This document shows, in pieces, positions 54,701 through 63,669 of a stretch of DNA of 64,000 nt. The position numbers and the translations under genes are program-made. Source of the stretch: Leishmania donovani (taxonomy: Eukaryota; Euglenozoa; Kinetoplastea; Trypanosomatida; Trypanosomatidae); assembly GCF_000227135.1 (NCBI RefSeq), contig NC_018242.1, positions 380,426 to 444,425 of the forward strand. Reading direction: 5' to 3'. A model generated the notes under the pieces. It did not search any database, was not told the DNA's origin, and saw only the letters and a list, made by a program, of their open reading frames with translations. Each line of letters begins with the position of its first letter. The stretch's first letter is position 1.

Positions 54701-54841
54701 CGTGGCACCCGAGGAAGCGAAGCGGCCCGGGGTGGCAAGCGGGGCGACACCGAGCAGCGTCATGGCGGTGACGGCGTGGCTGGCCGGGAAGGCGCGGCCA
54801 CAGAGTCGGGCCACGGCCCGGGAGGCGGTGTAGCGCATCAT
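51779..54841 (-). CDS. GDH: NAD-specific glutamate dehydrogenase (large type)
   Basis: A 1,020-residue enzyme that deaminates glutamate to 2-oxoglutarate, of the large NAD-dependent GDH class (about 115 kDa) rather than the 450-residue form. The N-terminus MMRYTASRAVARLCGRAF is a basic, acid-free mitochondrial-type presequence. The catalytic half holds FTDIARGGVRMIICKERD (about residue 496), PEGGSKGTILVSSRYLNK (about 540) with the active-site lysine context, GPDENTAGTF, and VFVPCGGRPRSVTLENVGRF leading into the NAD domain with VEGANLFISQDARLALEKCG. It should feed amino-acid carbon to the TCA cycle. The start at 54841 is the first of two ATGs in a row. Confidence 0.95.
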   Translation of the reverse strand: MMRYTASRAVARLCGRAFPASHAVTAMTLLGVAPLATPGRFASSGATSPLVDRDAIIKAVTTQAVFDKNIVESLANTFVSGLEKSSYPRNFSQAEMIDHVQGLLTAEARFRMGDSFEYVHENHRTAFYICHNEPQKKLRMLRKMARFVSLNQDPHLGSNTHHYISEDRKFAIYNASIEPFVESGSEEEHVNPKSPALPTQTAARQLTEEQKNIIRGLLRRQLSSVFPVFHVEEVEKGHVSFTMATMVERTNYVASLLSIFQEIEGAEIMMSVSYSFSNGVQVYGFEIRGATAEQIEERASLVGLLPNRPFNAITRLHEAGALSCEETVFIDAAVIFAMYFTPSPTTDDYRHLKAILAKEPNGVNRLNNLRSSLTQEVMSERYTGSVIALYPEFVKLIYEDFRLGSTPERRAAIADKITHRLREDDRPEYDRTLFMSFLKFNEVIIKHNFCKTEKAALAFRLNPVFLKELEFPRVPHGVFLFAGGQWRGFHIRFTDIARGGVRMIICKERDYRRNKRSVFQENYNLAHTQLLKNKDIPEGGSKGTILVSSRYLNKFDEVRCQHIFLQYVDALLDVIIPGEKGVVDGLKSEEIIFLGPDENTAGTFPAAGALYSKGRGYKSWKSFTTGKDPELGGIPHDVYGMTTHSVRAYVTSIYEKLGLNESEMRKFQTGGPDGDLGSNELLRSKEKMVGMVDISASLHDPKGIDREELARLAHHRLPLREFNRSKLSPEGFLVLTEDRNVKLPDGSLVEDGSRLRNAFHFLKYSDADVFVPCGGRPRSVTLENVGRFLKIPNADGESMMEGKYANLSPEQLKFKIIVEGANLFISQDARLALEKCGVTLIKDASANKGGVTSSSLEVFAGLCLSDEEHTKYMSAKSATDAPEFYKKYVKEILDRIEENAKLEFNAIWREWEKDPQQSKTLIADALSRKNVQIRASMLSSDIFKNRDLVRYVMDQYALKTLKEVVPVDLMLKRVPENYQHAICAMWLASRYVYQTGVDSNEFDFFRYMTEVYATAAKSAK

Positions 54842-57800
54842 CTTTTTTTCTTTCGGTTGATGTCGAACTTTGTGTTGTTCTGAGAGGTCGGATGACGCTT
54901 ACGAAAATAACGTGCACGAGAGAGCAAGGAGCCTGAGGGGAGGGGGGGGGAGGCACGTGACAGCACGAGTGTGCGCGTGCGGGTGCGAGAGAGAGTGGGA
55001 GGGGGTGAGGGTGGGGGAGGGGGGGGGGCAAGACTACCAAGAAGTCGTTTTGTGTGTTAGGGAAAGTGCAGTCCGGCAAGAAAACACACACTCGCGGGCA
55101 GACGCAGACGGGCAGGGAGAGAGGGAGACAGAGAGTGACACGAGCACGCCGACAAGAAGACTCGAGCAGCAACAGAGAACAAAAAACAGAAAGCGCAAAA
55201 AAAAAGAGAGAACGGTAATAAGAAGTGACAGACTCAGAGAAGGGTTGCGAGCGAGGGAACAGAAAACGAAAGGCAAGTAGACGGTGGAACAAGAATTATG
55301 TCAACAGAACAAAATAAGGCACGCGATGAGTCGGTTTGGGCTGTGCGTGTGTGTGCGTGTGTAGGAACTCTGATGCGTTTCTTGGCGTCTCGGAGGGTGA
55401 GGGATTCGAAAACAAGCGTGACAAGAAAGACGACAACAAGACCAGGCTGAAGACGGACAGACAGATGCGGGACAAGCACACGAAAAGAAAGGGGAGGGTG
55501 GATGGGCAGACAATGAGAACAAGCAGACACAGTGCGACAGAGAGCGATGATTCCTGGGCAGGCGACTGCTTCGACTCCTTTTCCTTTCGTTTTCCCGTAA
55601 GTAACGCACTCGTTCCGTAGGCCCTTTACAAGGAGAGGGATGCTGCGAGATTGAGAGGAAGCGAAGGATGATGCTCAGAAGAAAACACACCGCTAATGCC
55701 ACAAGACTGCCTCTCCGATGGGTGGGGGTGGGTGTCTGGGTGGGGAGGTGGTCTTGTTTTTGTCTTAGTAGGGCATGCACATATGTGTCGCAACGTGTGG
55801 AGTGTTTGTGTGTTTTTTCTTTAACGTGCAGCTGCGTTACCTTCTCGGCGTCGTCACGTTTACATATACGTACGTATATATATATATATAGGGAGAGAGG
55901 GATGGTGAAAGGATGTCTCCTTGTGCGTGCGCGTGATATAAACAACCCCCAACAACAAATCAAAAAATAATAAAAAAATGAAAGTGACGTCCCGACCGCA
56001 GCTGGGCGCAAACAACACACACACACACAAACAAAATCTAAAAACAACACAAGAGAAAAAAAACGTTTTTCCTTTTTTTTGGATATTTTTATATTTCGTT
56101 TTTGTGTGTTGTTTTCCCTGACCCGTTTATGGTGGTGGTGATGGTGGTCTGCGTGTGGTGGTCCTTTTTTAAAGCAGCACACAGGCGAAGGAGGAGGATA
56201 GACAAAACACAACAAAACACAACACAATAAAGGAACCACCTATAATAAATACGTTCTCTTTTTTTGCTTGTGTGTGTTTTGTTTCCTTGGCGTTGAACCT
56301 CTCCGTCCGTCTTCGTTCTCCGTGTGTAGCCGGCCTTGACTGGAACCCTGTACGTCGGTTTGTGTGTGCGTGTGTGGGACGAGGGGAGGGGGAGGGGGGG
56401 GGCTCAGTTGCCGTATCTGCCTTATATTGCGTGCGAGTGTTCTCGCCTTCAACGTATCACAGTCGAGGGTGGGCGTAGGTTACGTTACGTACGTCTCGCG
56501 CTCTCTCTGTGTGTGTCTGTGTGTAAGAGTGTTTGTGGCTGGCTGGCTGGCTGAGGGGGAGGGGCGACGGAGTAAGTAGGCTGCTTTCGCTTGTTACGTC
56601 TTTATATACGTGTATCGTTTTCGGTACTCACGCAAGGTTTGACCACGCGAGTGGAGGAAGGGCGCGGCGGCTATTCGCGAGGAAGCGATCGCACAAGGGC
56701 CACGCGGAAAACAAACAACGATAACACAAGAACGCGCGGAGCTCCACGAGCGATGCTGGAGCGGGTGAGATGGGAGACACTCACGACGACGCCGATTCGA
56801 ACAACACGAGCCGCAACGCGAGAGAGGACGGAACGGGTAGAGCTAACGAAGAACAAAAAGGAGAGAGAGAGAAACGGGGATGGAGAGGGAAAGGCGAACA
56901 GAAAGACATAAAAGCGGAGCTGCTACACCAGCCCACATGGGTGAAGGGGGAGGAGTGGTGGTGGTGGCACAGATGCGTGGAGAGGGGAGAAGAGGGGGCG
57001 TGGAGGGACGTGATGGAGAGCTTGATGGAGGCGCATGCGCATCCGTCTCGATGTGGTGGATGGAGAGAGAAGGGAAGAGCAATAGGTGGCATGCATCGGT
57101 GCACACACACACACACACAACCGTACGTCGGTGTAAACGAGGAAAAGCGGTGAGTGGGGGGGGGGGAGAGGGAGGGATTGGCCAGCAGCACCACCGCCGC
57201 CTTTGTGTCTCTGTCTCGTTCTCTCCTCTTGTGCTCGTGGCGCCTCGGTTACACGCTTTTTGCTTTTAGACACGACATAATCCACAGTAAGTGTACCAAC
57301 TTAACAGCAGCTGCTGCCGCCTGCGTCGGCAGTGCGCCTGTTTGCCTGGCTGTGCGTAACAGCGCTGTGGGGGGATGGAGGATGGCGTCGGGAGGACGCG
57401 GCGACAATAAAAGGGAGCGCATTGAAGAAGGGTGAGCGCCCTGCATAAAGCCGCATGCAACGGCATGCCAAGGCCGTGAAGCTGACCAAAGGGGGGCTGA
57501 TTGCTGCTGTCCCCCCTGCCCTATCCCGGCAGCAGGCGTCTGCTGCATCAATCCCTCTCTACGGCTGCTCAGTGGCGTTGGCAGCCCGCGAGAGAGGGAG
57601 ACGTCCAAATGTGGCAGTCGTGCAGCAGCTGCCGCCGTTCTATTTTCTGCTTCGCGCGTCCATGTCCGCCTGCCCGTCGCTGCCTTCCTCTCTGCACCAT
57701 CCTCGCTGGATAGAGGGAGACGAAGAGGTGTTTCTCTCCTCATTTGCGAGCGGCCTCGAGATGGCGAACGGCATCGACAACAGCGAAGGCGCCAACGCGC

Positions 57801-57883
57801 CCGCAGCGCAGTAATGCAGAAAGACACCTCGAGGCAGGTCACACACGCACAAACACGCGCACACGTACACGCACGGGCGCGGC
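54842..57883. other. 3.0 kb intergenic region with an AT-rich island
   Basis: Between the polyprenyl synthase stop and the GDH start. A possible GDH acceptor (CT-rich, then CTCAG on the minus strand) lies about 54880-54920. G runs occur at about 54939-54950 and 55018-55028. The stretch 55950-56290 is markedly A+T-rich for this genome. Short frames in it are low-complexity; I call no gene. Confidence 0.6.
55950..56290. other. A+T-rich island
   Basis: About 340 bases of A-rich and T-rich runs (AAAAAAAACGTTTTTCC, TTTTTTTTGGATATTTTTAT), with a small A/T palindrome near 56057-56076, in an otherwise G+C-rich window. It is probably 3'UTR or intergenic of the polyprenyl synthase unit. Role unknown. 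Confidence 0.7.
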
Positions 57884-58963
57884 TCATGACTTGCGGTTCA
57901 TCACCATCGACAGCGCGCTCTCGAGTGCGTCGCGCGCGGGCGAGTGGTGCAACTTGTGCAGCGACTCCAACCCAAGCCGGCAGTGCTCGTCCGCGCGGTG
58001 CATGGCCTCGGCCACCGCACCTTCCTTTTCCACTGCCTCCAGGCAGAACTCCGCGTCGCCCGGCTCAGCGAAGCGGCGGCACACCATCTCACCCACCTTC
58101 GCGTTGCGCCGCGCCACGAGAAGCACCGGTATCGTCGCGATGCCCTCCTTCATGTCCACCAGCTTCGGCTTCCCCAGCATCTTCTCGTCGCCGGTGATGT
58201 CAAGGCAGTCGTCGAGGATCTGGAAGGCGATGCCAAGGTGCTTGCCAAAGTCGAAGGCCGTTTGCTCCAGTGCCTCATTGCCCGGGTCCGCCAGCACCGC
58301 CGTGGAAGCGAGCGAGTTGGCGATGAGCGACGCCGTCTTGCAGAAACTCTTCTGCTCGTAGCGCGGGATGTCGAAGCAGCCGTCCATCTGAATAAGCTCA
58401 CCAGCTGTCAGCTCCTCCAGCGCTGTCGTCATGAGAATGACGATGCGTGGCACCTGCAGCGTCGCAATGTAGAAGGACGCGCGGGCCAGCATGTAGTCAC
58501 CGGCGAGCACCGCACGCTTCGCGTCGTAGACCTTGTGCAGTGCGGGGCGTCCGCGACGCGTGCCGGTGCTGTCGATGACGTCGTCGTGCACCAACGACGC
58601 TGTATGGATCAGCTCCGTCACCTCTGCCAGCCGTAAGAAGGGCAGGATCGTGCCCGGCGTCACCTCGTCCAGCGACCCGATCGGCTCCTCGAGGAGACGT
58701 GCACTCACGTCGAGCGGCAGCATCGCATGCGCCATGAGCACCACCAGCGCCGGACGCATCAGTTTACCGCCGGCAGCCAGCACATACTTGCCGGCATGGT
58801 CCAGCACCTCGTTGTTCGTGTTGGTCACAAGCGACTGAATGTGCTCCTGGATGGCGGTGACCTCGCGGTTCACTAAGGCGAATGAGCGACCCTCCGCCGC
58901 GAGCGCCTTGCTGCCCTGCCTCTGCGCAGCGGCGCACAGCCGAGCCAGAGAACGCTGCAGCAT
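57884..58963 (-). CDS. SPPS: Long-chain trans-polyprenyl (solanesyl) diphosphate synthase
   Basis: A 359-residue isoprenoid chain-elongating enzyme. The GGKLMRPAL block is at 65-73. The first aspartate-rich motif HDDVIDSTGTRRG has DDxxD at 127-131. The second, FQILDDCLDITGD, has DDxxD at 251-255. The residues at -5 and -4 to the first motif are small (Ala122, Ser123), which in this family permits long products, so a solanesyl-type (ubiquinone-9) role is more likely than farnesyl. GMAF-type and KTASLIANS segments also fit long-chain synthases. Leishmania is known to make ubiquinone with a nine-unit chain. The N-terminus (MLQRSLARLCAAAQRQ) is a plausible mitochondrial presequence. Confidence 0.9.
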   Translation of the reverse strand: MLQRSLARLCAAAQRQGSKALAAEGRSFALVNREVTAIQEHIQSLVTNTNNEVLDHAGKYVLAAGGKLMRPALVVLMAHAMLPLDVSARLLEEPIGSLDEVTPGTILPFLRLAEVTELIHTASLVHDDVIDSTGTRRGRPALHKVYDAKRAVLAGDYMLARASFYIATLQVPRIVILMTTALEELTAGELIQMDGCFDIPRYEQKSFCKTASLIANSLASTAVLADPGNEALEQTAFDFGKHLGIAFQILDDCLDITGDEKMLGKPKLVDMKEGIATIPVLLVARRNAKVGEMVCRRFAEPGDAEFCLEAVEKEGAVAEAMHRADEHCRLGLESLHKLHHSPARDALESALSMVMNRKS

Positions 58964-60050
58964 TCGCGTGTCTCCCTCTTCTTTCTTTGCTTGGAGGTCC
59001 GAGCCTCGGTGCGCGTGCGTGTGCCTATGTGTTGAGCACCACTCGGCTGTGAAGATTATGCGACAGAAAAAGAAACAGCAGTTATAGCCAACTCAACAGC
59101 GGACGCAAACACACACATACACACACGTGTACGCGGAAGGAGGGAGGGAGGGCGACAGTGATGCTCGTGACGCTACCATCTAAGAAAAAATACCAGTAGG
59201 TAAGGAACAGTAAGACAGACAGAAGATGGACGCTGCCTTGACGACTGTTGGGCTTCTCCTGATGACGCTTACTGTCTTAATATATATGTATATACGTATA
59301 GGTGTTAGGCTGGAGTGAGTGTGACACTGTGAAGAAGGTGGAAGGAAAGGGGGTGGAGGGGAGGGGGCGGATGTGTGTATGTGTGTGTGTCTGTGAGCAG
59401 AGGTGCTGCGTGATTGCTAGCCGCTTTCCTTTTTTATCCGGCCTGTGACTACTGTTGTTGGTGCGTATGCATGTATAGAGAGAGAAGGTGTGTGTGTGTG
59501 TGTGTGGGACGAGAGACACTGACCACACAGCAAGAGGCGCCGTATAGATGATGATAAGTCGACGCGCGCACAGACACACAGACACGGAAGGTCCACACGA
59601 TGAAGTAAATCGCCGATTACGTGCACCCAACGCAAACAACCATTTGAAAAAACAAGGCAACAACGACAACAGAAAGCTAAGGAGTGATGTACACGTATGC
59701 ATGTATGGACGCCGTCACGGGAAGACGTATGGAGATGAGCGAAGAAAGGCCGGAAAGGACCGCACAGGTGGCAGGAAGGGAGAGGTGGGCAGAGTCAAGT
59801 GAGAAGGAAAAGGGGCATGGCGTCGGCTACGCAGTGGTGGCCGTGGAGGGAAGAAGAGGGAGGAGGGGAGGCGGAGGGTACGCCGTGGGCTGCGGAGAGC
59901 GCCATCACCGTATCCACAGACGGCGACTCGCTCTCTCCTCCGCTCCCGCAGTTGCGCCTTTTTTCAAAGGTCGAGCTGTCCACGCTCAGAGCGCGCTCAG
60001 CACACACACGCACACACGCACACACGCACACACGCACACACACGCACACG

Positions 60051-60081
<31 letters not shown>

Positions 60082-60403
60082 ACACACACACACACACACG
60101 CACNNNNNNNNNNNNNNNNNNNNNNNNNNNNNNNNNNNNNNNNNNNNNNNNNNNNNNNNNNNNNNNNNNNNNNNNNNNNNNNNNNNNNNNNNNNNNNNNN
60201 NNNNNNNNNNNNNNNNNNNNNNNNNNNNNNNNNNNNNNNNNNNNNNNNNNNNNNNNNNNNNNNNNNNNNNNNNNNNNNNNNNNNNNNNNNNNNNNNNNNN
60301 NNNNNNNNNNNNNNNNNNNNNNNNNNNNNNNNNNNNNNNNNNNNNNNNNNNNNNNNNNNNNNNNNNNNNNNNNNNNNCACACACACACACACACACGCAC
60401 ACG

Positions 60404-60434
<31 letters not shown>

Positions 60435-60513
60435 ACACACACACCAAGCTATACTTTGCGCACCTCCATTACCATCCACGCGGACACATCGATCAAGCTC
60501 TCGCCTGCGTGCG
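58964..60513. other. Intergenic with large CA array and assembly gap
   Basis: Holds a TA run (59279-59300), a GT run (59489-59505) and the CA/CG-A array that contains the N gap. No gene seen. Confidence 0.65.
60000..60444. repeat. CA/CACG microsatellite array containing an assembly gap
   Basis: Continuous CACACACG-type sequence runs into Ns at 60104-60377 and continues on the other side to about 60444. The array is at least 170 bases, probably several hundred, which explains the failed assembly. Confidence 0.9.
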
Positions 60514-62169
60514 TCACAGACGTTGCTTCTTCTTGACGAACTTGTTGAGCTGGAAGCTGCCGCCGTCGTCGTCGTCATCGTCGGCGACACTCGCCTCGTC
60601 GTCTTCGCGCAGACGAATGCCATCGTGGTGGTGGTGGTGCTGCTGCTGTTCCACTTCGGCGAGTGCCTGCATCTCGCGCTGAATGCCCTCATTGCTGATT
60701 ACCGCACTCGCGAAGACGCCGCCGCGCACGGCAGGCTTCCTGCTACCGCCTACGGTGCCGTCGCCGTCGTCGTCGCCGTTGTCGCTGGGGACTTGTCGGC
60801 CGAGCCCCCCGAATGGCTCTTGCTTCTCCTTGGACGATGGCGCCGCCGTGGGGTCGGCCGGGGCCATAGCACCACTACCGCTCTTCGCGTATACAGAAGC
60901 TTCCTCTACGGATCTTAGTAGCTGCTCGTCCGCCTCGAGATCCTCCACGGTGATGTTCAGCCTCGTGGCGGCCCGCTCGCGCAGTCGCTGCTGTTGCTTC
61001 GCCAGCTTCTCCTGCTCTCGCAGCTCGCGCTCCAGCCGGATTCGCTCCATCCGCTGCTCCCGTGTCTCCCGGCGCTGCGCATGGGCTGCAAGCTCGGCCG
61101 CCTTCTGCTCGAGCAGCTGACGCGCCTTCTCCGCCTCCGCTGCCTCCAGCGCGGCTTGGCGGCGCTCTTCTTCCTCTGCCTTTGCCCTCTCCTTCTCTGC
61201 CAGCTCCGCGGCCACCTCCTTCGATGCCTGCTGCATCGCCACCGCCAGGTCCATCACGGCGTCACCGATGCCGCCACCCGGATCCAGTCGGTCATCCTGC
61301 TGCTGGGCAAGACGCTGCTCCACCGGCACGATAAGCTTTTTACGATTCTGCCAGCTGCTCACGCAGAACGGGACCACCACCTTGCGGTTGTTGGCCGAAG
61401 CGGCGGCGGCGCCACCTCCACCAGCGCTGTACTCCGAGACCGCCGCCAGCATCATTGACGAAGCCGACGTTCTCGCGGCGAGGTCGCCGGATGCGCTGCC
61501 GCCATCGCCCGCCTGCTGCCCCTTGTTGTCGTTGCTGCTGCGGCCGCCGGAGCGCAGCAGCAGGGCATCTGTGAAGAGGGACTTTTTTTTCGTCGTCGGC
61601 GAGCGCACAATGGGGCCCGGGTCATGCATCGCTCCATCGACGCCGGTGGAGCTGCCGCCCGCCGCCGTGATCGTCAGCGCGAGTGCCTGGCTGTTCGACT
61701 TGTTCGAGGCGGAGCGGAGGCGGCTCTGCACAGCGAGGCTGTGGCTATCGAACACCTCTGTGGTCTGGCGAGAAGCGGCTAGGGTTTCTTGAAGCATCTG
61801 TGCGGTGCGCGCTGTTGTCTCTTCAGCCGTTTCACCTGTCGCGGAGGAAGAGGCGGTCGTGGCAAGAGCCGAAGTGCCGCACCTCAGCGCGGAAGTCCCT
61901 TGTGGGACCACCGTCAGGGCCTCCGAGGTGGAGGGTTGTAGGGACGAGTATGCTGATGCCAGTGGACCGCTTCTGCTGACTTGCGCAGCACCCGCGGCGC
62001 CTGGAACGCGGCGCACTGCCGCCTCCATCGGAGAACTTGTGCTTGTCGCCGCTTGGGAGACAGCGGCGGCGAGCACCATGGCGGGTGCTCGCTGCTTCCC
62101 CATGCCGTGCGGGTACTGGATGAATGGGCAGTCTGCAAAGGACCCCCCATCGTAAAACTGAAGACTCAT
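60514..62169 (-). CDS. PRP45: SNW/SKIP (Prp45)-family splicing factor
   Basis: A 551-residue protein from the ATG at 62169. It begins MSLQFYDGGSFADCPFIQYP followed by HGMGKQ, matching the opening of the SNW domain (human SNW1: GDGGAFPEIHVAQYPLDMG). TARTAQMLQETLAASRQ (about 119-135) fits EKTRVALEKSVSQK. The signature is VPFCVSSWQNRKKLIVPVEQ (267-286) against PPCISNWKNAKGYTIPLDK, so the name-giving SNW is SSW here (271-273). It is followed by a charged helix with EKERAKAEEEERRQ and EQRMERIRLERELREQEK, as in SKIP. SNW proteins are core parts of the activated spliceosome. The C-terminus adds a His/Asp-rich stretch (HHHHHD, DDDDDDGG). The earlier in-frame start is a TTG and is not used. Confidence 0.8.
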   Translation of the reverse strand: MSLQFYDGGSFADCPFIQYPHGMGKQRAPAMVLAAAVSQAATSTSSPMEAAVRRVPGAAGAAQVSRSGPLASAYSSLQPSTSEALTVVPQGTSALRCGTSALATTASSSATGETAEETTARTAQMLQETLAASRQTTEVFDSHSLAVQSRLRSASNKSNSQALALTITAAGGSSTGVDGAMHDPGPIVRSPTTKKKSLFTDALLLRSGGRSSNDNKGQQAGDGGSASGDLAARTSASSMMLAAVSEYSAGGGGAAAASANNRKVVVPFCVSSWQNRKKLIVPVEQRLAQQQDDRLDPGGGIGDAVMDLAVAMQQASKEVAAELAEKERAKAEEEERRQAALEAAEAEKARQLLEQKAAELAAHAQRRETREQRMERIRLERELREQEKLAKQQQRLRERAATRLNITVEDLEADEQLLRSVEEASVYAKSGSGAMAPADPTAAPSSKEKQEPFGGLGRQVPSDNGDDDGDGTVGGSRKPAVRGGVFASAVISNEGIQREMQALAEVEQQQHHHHHDGIRLREDDEASVADDDDDDGGSFQLNKFVKKKQRL

Positions 62170-63669
62170 CAGCGCGTGTCCGGCTGTGCGTGCGACTGGG
62201 CGTACTGGGTTCGGTGGAAAGTTAGCGAGGTGCCCCAAACACGGAGACAGCGCAACGAAGTAGAAAACGAGCGACCTGCGAAGATCTCCACGCGGGCGCG
62301 CTGCTCATGGAGGTTTGGATGAAGAGAGCGCAGAAGGAGGGAGGGAGGGAGAGGGGGGTGAGGCGGAAGAGGTACAGTGGGAGAAACATCTATAGGCGGT
62401 CGCCGCGCATCTATGTAAATGTGCAGGTGCCCACCAAGTACAAGAAGGGAAAGCATGCCGGCTTCATCACGGGAGGCGGAGGGGATGCCCAATGAGCGGA
62501 GGGGGGAGGCGAGGTAGAGGGACACGTGGCAAAGACGCCTCCCACCTCCGCTCTGCTGTTTCTTTCTGTGCTCGATGCGCCACCAAGACGTGCCTGCTCC
62601 ATTTCCTCCTCCTGCGTTCTCCTCTATCGCTGCCGTCCGTCCGTGCACAACCGTCACGCATACGCTCCCGAACACTGACGGCGCCGCCAACCACAGGGGG
62701 CGGGGACGGATGCGCACACCACAAAAACAGCCGTCAAGAGGAAGGCATACACACAGACAGAGCACGGCTGCGAGCAGCAGATGCAGGGGGGTGGGGGACA
62801 GGCGGACATCTCGAGGGGGCAGGATGAGCGCGCCGCGCTGCTTTGCTACCCTCGCGTATCACTCTTCTGCTCTCGTCACTGTTTCCAGCGCCACAGCGGG
62901 ACGCACCACTCCTGAAAATAAAAGAACACACAACAACAGGAAGAACTTCGGTGGCAATCCACTAGGAAGGCTGCACAAACACACGCACACGAGCTCCGCA
63001 GAGAGACGCAGACACGCTAACACACGGCCATCCTTGGCCTCGGCATATGCAAACATCCTGCATCGTGAGAAGTAGGTGCGAGAGGGAGGGAGGCGCAAGG
63101 TGAGGTGGATGGCGCTGGGTGACGGGAAGGACAGGGCAGGGTGAAATACATTAAGGGAAACTTCCCCATCCAAGACAGCGGCCCTTTCTCCCTTTCCACA
63201 TGCGCTCCTCTGTGGTCCCCCTCAGCCCAGTCTTCATGACCATCTACATCCCGTACCCGAGCACCACAGTCGATGCCTTTCTAGTCTCCACAACACATGC
63301 TTGTGTGTGTGTGCGCGCGCCTCACCGAGCGCCATGACGGAGAAGAGATCAAAGTCGAAGACCAAAAACCGCCCCGCGGAGACGCACACGTGCAAGACAA
63401 CAAAACTAAAACGCCACGAAGCAACACGCGACTGCGAGCGTAGCGCACCCACATACAGGGAGGGGGTGGACGGTGGCCGACGGGGTCGGGGACGGAGGCC
63501 ACAGTGGCATGGCACCGCTGTCGTTCCGATAGGGGGGAGGGGGGAGGGGGAGCCGAGGACACGGAGAGCCCGTTCGGGCACTTGCCCGCCAATAGAAAAA
63601 TGACACGCACCCGTGGATGCGACCAGTGGTCGAGCCAGGTGCGCACGGCGGGGCAGCAAGCAGCGCGCC
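62170..63669. other. Intergenic, peroxiredoxin 3' flank
   Basis: Holds the dispersed repeat copy B (63181-63330) and GGGAGG-rich sequence. This is the 3'UTR and spacer downstream of the tryparedoxin peroxidase. No gene seen. Confidence 0.6.
63181..63330 (-). repeat. Dispersed repeat copy B (possibly SIDER-like)
   Basis: Minus-strand core GTGTTGTGGAGACTAGAAAG then GCATCGACTGTGGT, about 34 of 38 positions identical to the copy at 37920-38010, again preceded by CA-rich sequence. It lies in the 3'-flank of the tryparedoxin peroxidase gene. A SIDER assignment is inferred from location and sharing, not from a consensus comparison. Confidence 0.5.

Noticed and set aside
55301..56239. Long minus-strand open frame (about 310 codons) upstream of GDH
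   Set aside because: Composed of simple-sequence translations (poly His/Lys/Cys/Val) over AT-rich and GT-rich DNA; no ATG-led, biased coding sequence.
57249..57887. Minus-strand frame directly after the polyprenyl synthase
   Set aside because: Arg/Ala/Ser-rich with CA-repeat-derived Cys/Ala start; fits 3'UTR rather than a gene.
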